DNA from: Gordonia iterans | GTDB lineage: Bacteria > Actinomycetota > Actinomycetes > Mycobacteriales > Mycobacteriaceae | Length of the DNA: 64,000 nt | Direction: 5' to 3' | Assembly: GCF_002993285.1 (NCBI RefSeq) | Contig: NZ_CP027433.1 | Span: forward strand, 1,426,001 to 1,490,000 | In this document: positions 62,509-64,000 of the stretch, in pieces | How the letters are laid out: the number at the start of each line of letters is the position of its first letter | Position numbering within the stretch: position 1 is the first letter of the stretch | Made by a program: the position numbers and the translations under genes | Notes under the pieces: model-generated | The model's database searches: none | What the model was told of the DNA's origin: nothing | Seen by the model: the letters and a program-made list of their open reading frames with translations, nothing else

Positions 62509-64000
62509 TCAGGCGAGGTCGAAGGAATGGGTGACGGCGCGATTCCAGCCGGCGAAGAGGCGCTCGCGCTCGTCGTCGGGCATCGTCGGCGTCCAGCGCT
62601 TGCCCTCGGCCCAGTTGGTGCGGATGTCCTCCGGGCTCTCCCAGAAGCCGACGGCCAGCCCGGCGGCGTAGGCCGCGCCGAGGGCGGTGGTCTCGGTGAC
62701 TTGCGGGCGGACCACCGGGACGCCGAGGACGTCGGACTGAAACTGCATGAGCAGGTCGTTCATCACCATGCCGCCGTCCACCTTGAGCGTGGTCAGCGCG
62801 ACGCCGGAGTCGGCCTCCATCGCCTCGATCACCTCTCGGGTCTGGTAGGCGCTGGCTTCCAGGACGGCGCGGGCGATGTGCCGCTTGTCGGCGAATCGGG
62901 TCAGGCCGACGATCACGCCACGGGCGTCCGGTCGCCACCGCGGAGCGAAGAGACCCGAGAAGGCGGGGACGAAGTACACCCCGCCGTTGTCCTCGGCCTG
63001 GGCGGCGAGTGCTTCGACGTCGGCGGCGCGGCCGATCAACCCCAGATTGTCGCGCAGCCATTGCACCAGGGATCCGGTGACCGCGATCGAGCCCTCGAGT
63101 GCGTAGCGGGCCGGCTCGTCGCCCAACCGGTAGCAGACGGTGGTGAGCAGGCCGTGATCGCTGAAGACGGGCTCGGTGCCGGTGTTCAGGAGCAGGAAGT
63201 TTCCGGTCCCGTAGGTGTTCTTGGCCTCGCCGGGGGACAGGCACGCCTGGCCGAAGGTGGCGGCCTGCTGATCGCCCAGGATTCCGCCGAGCGGGACGTC
63301 CGGGAACGAACCGCGGGTCCGCAGGGAGGCGAGCACCGCGGAACTGGAGGTGATCTGCGGAAGCATCGACATCGGGATGCCGATCGCGTCGCAGAGTTCG
63401 GGATCCCAGTCCAGTGTGTGCAGGTTCATCAGGAGCGTGCGCGAGGCGTTGGTGACGTCGGTCAGATGCTTGCCGCCGTCGACCCCGCCGGTCATGTTCC
63501 AGGCCAGCCAGCTGTCGATGGTGCCGAACGCGAGATCGCCGCGCTCGGCGCGCTCGCGGGCCCCGTCGACGTGGTCGAGGATCCAGCGCGCCTTCGGGCC
63601 GGCGAAGTACGTGGACAGCGGCAGCCCGGTCTTCGCGCGGAAGCGATCGGGTCCCTCGCCGCCGCCCAGTTCCTCACACAACTCGGCGGTGCGGGTGTCC
63701 TGCCAGACGATCGCGTGGTAGACCGGTTCGCCGGTCGTGCGGTCCCAGACGACCGTGGTCTCGCGCTGGTTGGTGATGCCGCAGGCGGCGATCTCGCCCG
63801 TGGTCACCTGCGCCGACGCGAGCACGGAGGCCGACACTCGCCGGGTGTTGCGCCAGATCTCCATCGGGTCGTGCTCCACCCAGCCCGCGCGGGGAAAGAT
63901 CTGCCTGTGCTCCACCTGCTCGCTGGCGACGGCTTGCCCCCGGTGGTCGAACAGGATGGCGCGGGTCGAGGTGGTTCCCTGGTCGATGGCGGCGACGTAG
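62509..64000 (-). CDS. glpK: Glycerol kinase, 5' end cut by the window edge
   Basis: FGGY-family kinase phosphorylating glycerol. The minus-strand frame runs to the last base, starting with [18 protein letters not shown] (the ATP-binding phosphate loop), so only a few N-terminal residues are missing. Other motifs are [27 protein letters not shown] in pieces, [60 protein letters not shown] in pieces and [19 protein letters not shown] in pieces. Complete C-terminus. Confidence 0.96.
   Translation of the reverse strand, partial: YVAAIDQGTTSTRAILFDHRGQAVASEQVEHRQIFPRAGWVEHDPMEIWRNTRRVSASVLASAQVTTGEIAACGITNQRETTVVWDRTTGEPVYHAIVWQDTRTAELCEELGGGEGPDRFRAKTGLPLSTYFAGPKARWILDHVDGARERAERGDLAFGTIDSWLAWNMTGGVDGGKHLTDVTNASRTLLMNLHTLDWDPELCDAIGIPMSMLPQITSSSAVLASLRTRGSFPDVPLGGILGDQQAATFGQACLSPGEAKNTYGTGNFLLLNTGTEPVFSDHGLLTTVCYRLGDEPARYALEGSIAVTGSLVQWLRDNLGLIGRAADVEALAAQAEDNGGVYFVPAFSGLFAPRWRPDARGVIVGLTRFADKRHIARAVLEASAYQTREVIEAMEADSGVALTTLKVDGGMVMNDLLMQFQSDVLGVPVVRPQVTETTALGAAYAAGLAVGFWESPEDIRTNWAEGKRWTPTMPDDERERLFAGWNRAVTHSFDLA

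Overview
The window looks like chromosomal DNA of a mycolic-acid-bearing actinobacterium (order Mycobacteriales). GC content is very high, GTG/TTG starts are frequent, and ATGA-type overlaps are common. Lineage markers include LexA boxes of the TCGAAC-N4-GTTC type, the ImuA'/ImuB/DnaE2 mutasome, PE-PPE/cutinase-like exported hydrolases, a type-VII-secretion-like gene pair, an IdeR/DtxR-type iron box, and a SAM-IV riboswitch ahead of metY-metX. Gene order from trpS through sdh, cdd, deoA, add, upp, pmmB, purine nucleoside phosphorylase, the M20 amidohydrolase and lpdA resembles the Mycobacterium tuberculosis Rv3336c-Rv3303c neighbourhood. A Gordonia-like genus is my best guess, by inference only.

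Layout. (1) 1-4.5 kb is an accessory patch: a vapBC pair, a large repeat protein with six Ros/MucR-like zinc fingers split by a frameshift, a NADAR-domain gene overlapping it by 4 nt, and a vapB whose vapC has lost its N-terminal half. (2) 4.7-11.7 kb: guaA, then a PspC envelope-stress module (PspC membrane protein divergent from a PspC-histidine kinase/response regulator pair) and two paralogous membrane proteins. (3) 11.7-21.7 kb holds the SOS mutasome in two parts, imuA'-imuB and dnaE2, each behind a LexA box. Between them lie a frameshifted nitrilase-superfamily gene, a DSD1-type PLP enzyme and a DUF1801 protein. (4) 21.7-22.9 kb is what I read as a decayed retron: an ncRNA with a1/a2 inverted repeats and internal hairpins, followed by a reverse transcriptase broken in at least three places. 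(5) 23-32 kb: nagB, a TetR remnant, an ABC exporter, trmL, a small DUF2892 protein with a CsoR-like operator, a PASTA-like lipoprotein, folD, DUF3017, and metY-metX under a SAM-IV riboswitch. (6) 32-41 kb: two PE-PPE hydrolases, an MFS exporter, xthA, trpS, a YihY/BrkB membrane protein and a D,D-carboxypeptidase. (7) 41-46.5 kb: sdhCDAB diverges from cdd-deoA across an iron box. (8) 46.5-58 kb: membrane-protein paralogues, add, a six-copy 49-bp tandem repeat, an acidic Rv3311-like protein, upp, the EspC-like/NlpC-P60 pair, pmmB, purine nucleoside phosphorylase, an enoyl-CoA hydratase-like gene and an amidohydrolase. (9) 58-64 kb: a GGCT-like protein, lpdA, an MFS transporter, an ArsR/AHSA1 operon and the 3' part of glpK, cut by the window edge.

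Functional themes are nucleoside/nucleobase salvage (guaA, cdd, deoA, add, upp, punA, pmmB), methionine biosynthesis, succinate oxidation, SOS mutagenesis and cell-envelope stress. A dispersed repeat family built around TCTCGATACGCCG recurs near 4.7, 6.5, 49.6 and 62.4 kb. No tRNA, rRNA, CRISPR array or intact insertion sequence was seen.
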